The translations under genes were made by a program, and so were the position numbers. The notes beneath the pieces were generated by a model. The model was given only the letters and a program-made list of their open reading frames with translations, was not told the DNA's origin and did not search any database. This document shows, one piece after another, positions 61,451 to 64,000 of a DNA stretch of 64,000 bases. Position 1 is the first letter of the stretch. Each line of letters begins with the position of its first letter. The stretch comes from Rhizobium sp. NZLR1 (GTDB lineage: Bacteria; Pseudomonadota; Alphaproteobacteria; Rhizobiales; Rhizobiaceae), in NCBI RefSeq assembly GCF_017357385.1, contig NZ_CP071632.1, positions 4,214,001 through 4,278,000 of the forward strand, read 5' to 3'.

Positions 61451-62650
61451 ATGAAGATCACCGATCTCCGCTGCGCCGTTATTGGCAAACACCCGATCGT
61501 GCGCATCGTTACGGACGAGGGCCTCTATGGCTTGGGCGAAGTCGAATTCACCAAGTCCTACCTCAAGCCCTTTGTGCTGCATTTCCACGAGGCGCTGGTC
61601 GGCGAGGATCCGACCGACGTCGAGAGAGTCATGCTGAAGATCCGCCAACGCGGCTCTTTCAAGCCGTACGGCGCGGCGGTGAGCGCTATCGAGCATGCGC
61701 TGTGGGATATTGCTGGCAAGGCCGCGGGCGTGCCCGCCTATAAACTGCTCGGCGGCAAGGTGCGGGACAAGGTGCGCGTCTACAACGGCTCAGTTCGCCA
61801 GAAGCGCACGGGCGACCGGCCGGAGGATTACGCCGCTGACGTCAAATGGATGATGGAGCAGCCGCAGAACTTCTTCATGGTCAAGCAAGGAATCTCGTTC
61901 CACTCCAACATGAAGGACACCATCGAGGGCTTCCACTACGGCGTGACGCAGAACAAGGCCGGCTATCACGGCGCCATGGATCAAGGCGTGATCAGCGAGC
62001 GCGGTTTCAATCACATGCTCGACTGCGTGATCGCGATGAAGGAAGTGCTAGGCGACAAAGTCAGCCTGGCGCTCGACTGCGGCCCGGGCTGGATGCTGCC
62101 CGATGCAATTAAGTTCGCTCGCGCGGTCGAGAAGTACAATTTGATGTGGCTCGAGGACATGCTGACCGGCGACTACGTGCCGTGGGTCAATCCGCAGGCC
62201 TACCGGGAACTGACAACCTCCACCTCGACGCCAATCCACACTGGTGAGCAGATCTACCTGCGGCACAATTTCAAAGAACTGATCGAGACGCAGGCGGTAC
62301 GCGTCATCGGCCCCGATCCAGCGGACGTTGGCGGCATTGCCGAGCTCAAATGGGTCGCCGAGCATGCCTACATGCATTCGATCCTGATGGCACCGCACGG
62401 CACCGCTAACGGCCTGCTGGGCCTCGGCGCGTTGATCAATGTCTGCGCCACGTTGCCGGCAAATTACGTCGCGTTCGAATATCCGACCGCTTCCGACCCC
62501 TGGTGGGAGGATCTTGTCATCGGCTTGCCGCCGCAGATCGTGAAGGACAGCATGGTGGACCTACTGGAAGCGCCGGGGCTGGGCGTCGATATCGACGCTG
62601 AAGGAGCCAGGAGATATCTCAGGGAAGAGGATGCAGGCTTTTTCGACTGA
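61451..62650 (+). CDS. Enolase-superfamily enzyme (fourth type)
   Basis: The protein has 399 residues of the MR/MLE family. Placed residues are Lys145 (MVKQG), Asp209 (LDCGPGW, no His next to it), Glu235 (LED), Glu266 (GEQ), Asp289 (PDPADVGG) and His316 (PHGTANG). It shares the layout of the third enzyme (the GE(D/Q)IYL block and WWEDLVIGLP), so the two are related paralogs, 17 nt apart. The third-strand difference suggests other stereochemistry or substrate. It ends the plus-strand operon. A long inverted repeat follows 60 nt later. Confidence 0.88.
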   Translation: MKITDLRCAVIGKHPIVRIVTDEGLYGLGEVEFTKSYLKPFVLHFHEALVGEDPTDVERVMLKIRQRGSFKPYGAAVSAIEHALWDIAGKAAGVPAYKLLGGKVRDKVRVYNGSVRQKRTGDRPEDYAADVKWMMEQPQNFFMVKQGISFHSNMKDTIEGFHYGVTQNKAGYHGAMDQGVISERGFNHMLDCVIAMKEVLGDKVSLALDCGPGWMLPDAIKFARAVEKYNLMWLEDMLTGDYVPWVNPQAYRELTTSTSTPIHTGEQIYLRHNFKELIETQAVRVIGPDPADVGGIAELKWVAEHAYMHSILMAPHGTANGLLGLGALINVCATLPANYVAFEYPTASDPWWEDLVIGLPPQIVKDSMVDLLEAPGLGVDIDAEGARRYLREEDAGFFD

Positions 62651-62710
62651 ACCTCCCTCCACCTGCCGTGCCCATCTTGTCGGGCGTAAGGGAATAGGGT
62701 TGTCGAAATA

Positions 62711-62757
62711 AGCGGCATCGACCTGTAAGCAGGGAATGGCGGTTCGATGCCGCCTTT
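62711..62757 (+). terminator. Terminator-like inverted repeat after the enolase operon
   Basis: GCGGCATCGA (62712-62721) and TCGATGCCGC (62744-62753) form a perfect 10-bp stem; a small hairpin CCTG-TAAG-CAGG lies in the loop, and CTTT follows. It also has a tRNA-like T-arm look, discussed among the rejected items. It probably ends the plus-strand operon. Confidence 0.6.
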
Positions 62758-62791
62758 GCGCACCGCGTCGAAAGCGCTGAAGGTTTAGTCT

Positions 62792-62822
62792 AAAAAAGCC
62801 GCCCGCCTTCCGGCAAGCGGCT
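62792..62822 (-). terminator. Rho-independent terminator of lpdA
   Basis: On the minus strand AGCCGC and GCGGCT pair as a stem (further inner GCC/GGC pairs possible), followed by TTTTTTAG. It starts 25 nt after the lpdA stop codon. Confidence 0.85.
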
Positions 62823-62847
62823 GTATGCTTTGTTACGATATGTAGGA

Positions 62848-64000
62848 TTACATATGGATCGGCTTGAAGAAGGTCGCGAGCGCGGCCTCCTTCACCGCTT
62901 CCGACATGGTCGGATGCGCGTGGCAGGTACGGCCGAGATCTTCCGACGAGCCGCCGAACTCCATCAGCACGGTGATCTCGTGGATCATCTCGCCGGCGCC
63001 GAAGCCGACGATATGGCCGCCGAGCACCCGGTCGGTTTCCTTGTCGGCAAGGATCTTGACGAAACCGTCTGTCGCCAGCATCGCGCGGGCGCGGCCATTG
63101 GCCGTGAACGGGAACTTGCCGACCTTGTAGGCGATGCCCGCGGCCTTCAGTTCTTCCTCGGTCTTGCCGACCGACGCGATCTCCGGCTGCGTGTAGACGA
63201 CGCTCGGAATCACCTCGTAATTGACGTGCCCATGCTGGCCGGCGAGAATTTCGGCGAGCGCCACACCCTCGTCTTCCGCCTTGTGCGCCAGCATCGGACC
63301 CTTGACCACGTCGCCGATCGCATAGATGCCGGCGACATTGGTCTTGAAGTGACCGTCGATCTCGACGCGGCCGCGATTGTCAAGCGTAACACCGGCCTCT
63401 TCCAGGCCGAGACCCGCTGTATAGGGCTTGCGGCCGGTGGCGATTAGCACGACGTCGGCGTCGAGCGTCACCTTGTCACCGCCCTTGGCCGGCTCGAATG
63501 TGATCTTGGCGCACTTGTCGCCCTTTTCGACGCCGGTCACCTTGGCGCCGAGATGGAAATCGATGCCCTGCTTGGCGAGCATGCGCTGGAACTGTTTGGA
63601 GACTTCGCCGTCCATGCCGCCGAGAATGGTGTCGAGATATTCGACGACGGTGACCTTGGCGCCAAGCCGCGACCAGACCGAGCCGAGTTCGAGCCCGATG
63701 ACGCCGCCGCCGACGACGATCAGCGTTTCCGGCACCTTTTCCAGCGCGATGCCGCCGGTGGACGAGATGATGGTCTTCTCATCGATCTCGACCTGCACGC
63801 CGGGAATGCCGGCAATGTCGGAGCCGGTGGCAATGACGATGTTCTTGCCTTCGATCTCCTGCACCTTGCCGTCGTCGGCGATGACGGCAACCTTGCCTGC
63901 CGAGACGATCTTGCCGCTGCCCTGGAAGGCATCGATCTTGTTTTTCTTGAAGAGGAAGGCGACGCCGTCGACATTCGACTTCACCGTGGCGTCCTTGTGG
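62848..64000 (-). CDS. lpdA: Dihydrolipoamide dehydrogenase, partial (5' end off window)
   Basis: The C-terminal 383 residues are visible; the frame stays open to the right edge (HKDATVKSNVDGVAFL), so the N-terminal FAD part and the redox-active disulfide are outside. Visible parts are IATGSD, the NAD-binding segment VVGGGVIGLELGSVWSRLG, the second FAD block GIYAIGDVVKGPMLAHKAEDEG and the catalytic base region HAHPTMSEAVKEAAL. It is the E3 component of 2-oxoacid dehydrogenase complexes. The copy next to the suc genes is usual in rhizobia, but those genes would lie beyond the window. Confidence 0.96.
   Translation of the reverse strand, partial: HKDATVKSNVDGVAFLFKKNKIDAFQGSGKIVSAGKVAVIADDGKVQEIEGKNIVIATGSDIAGIPGVQVEIDEKTIISSTGGIALEKVPETLIVVGGGVIGLELGSVWSRLGAKVTVVEYLDTILGGMDGEVSKQFQRMLAKQGIDFHLGAKVTGVEKGDKCAKITFEPAKGGDKVTLDADVVLIATGRKPYTAGLGLEEAGVTLDNRGRVEIDGHFKTNVAGIYAIGDVVKGPMLAHKAEDEGVALAEILAGQHGHVNYEVIPSVVYTQPEIASVGKTEEELKAAGIAYKVGKFPFTANGRARAMLATDGFVKILADKETDRVLGGHIVGFGAGEMIHEITVLMEFGGSSEDLGRTCHAHPTMSEAVKEAALATFFKPIHM

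Noticed and set aside
62684..62764. tRNA-like end: T-arm GGCGG-TTCGATG-CCGCC, a possible acceptor pair GCGTAAG/TTTGCGC and ACC at the end
   Set aside because: No D-arm or A-box and no anticodon stem can be formed, and the same bases make a perfect 10-bp inverted repeat (62712-62753) that explains the pattern as a terminator.

Overview
The window reads as chromosomal DNA of an alphaproteobacterium of the Rhizobiales, most like Rhizobium (leguminosarum/etli type). This rests on the ALAS-type hemA, the F1 operon order atpHAGDC with priA close by, the cytosolic NAD-linked formate dehydrogenase operon fdsGBA-fdhD-fdsD, the high GC with strong third-position bias, and several families of dispersed bimodular palindromic repeats typical of rhizobial intergenic DNA. 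No rRNA, convincing tRNA, CRISPR array, IS element or phage gene was seen.

Layout. 1-5.4 kb (minus strand): a LacI-controlled operon, lacI - solute-binding protein - two permeases - GH127 beta-L-arabinofuranosidase (cut by the left edge), probably for arabinose-containing plant glycans. 5.7-6.9 kb: hemA. 7.2-16.2 kb: a small glycine-zipper lipoprotein, then the Omp85 protein TamA and a 2152-residue TamB that contains eight in-frame 107-residue repeats. 16.2-18.9 kb: an Lrp/AsnC regulator divergent from arginase and ornithine aminotransferase. 18.9-21.7 kb: the 3' remnant of a chemoreceptor gene, cheW, and a soluble double-PAS chemoreceptor. 21.8-29.0 kb: formate dehydrogenase fdsGBA-fdhD-fdsD with an upstream LysR gene and a good LysR-type box. 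29.1-31.7 kb: ArsR, SDR, SoxR and a SoxR-box-controlled FMN reductase. 31.8-35.5 kb: a TPP riboswitch followed by ykoF-thiXZY (thiamine-precursor pyrimidine uptake), invaded by palindromic repeats that supply coding sequence and stop codons. 35.5-37.6 kb: an OafA-type acyltransferase and an ExoY/WcaJ-type sugar transferase. 37.7-42.8 kb: the F1-ATPase operon with a small Cys-rich gene inserted between atpD and atpC. 43-51.2 kb: membrane protein, priA, a DHDPS-family aldolase, GNAT, lysophospholipid-type acyltransferase, xerC, TraB/GumN protein and cytochrome b561. 51.4-62.7 kb: a catabolic cluster with four different enolase-superfamily enzymes, an RraA-like aldolase, a complete sugar ABC importer and a GntR regulator. 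62.8 kb to the end: lpdA, cut by the right edge.

The most unusual parts are (i) the four-enolase/RraA/ABC/GntR cluster, a coherent acid-sugar pathway whose substrate I cannot name; (ii) dispersed palindromic repeats that encode the C-terminal tails of YkoF and ThiZ and coincide with the stop codons of tamA and the ArsR gene; (iii) the exactly phased 321-nt repeat array in tamB; (iv) the uncharacterised CxxC protein translationally coupled between the beta and epsilon subunit genes of ATP synthase; and (v) the chemoreceptor 3' remnant left between rocD and cheW.
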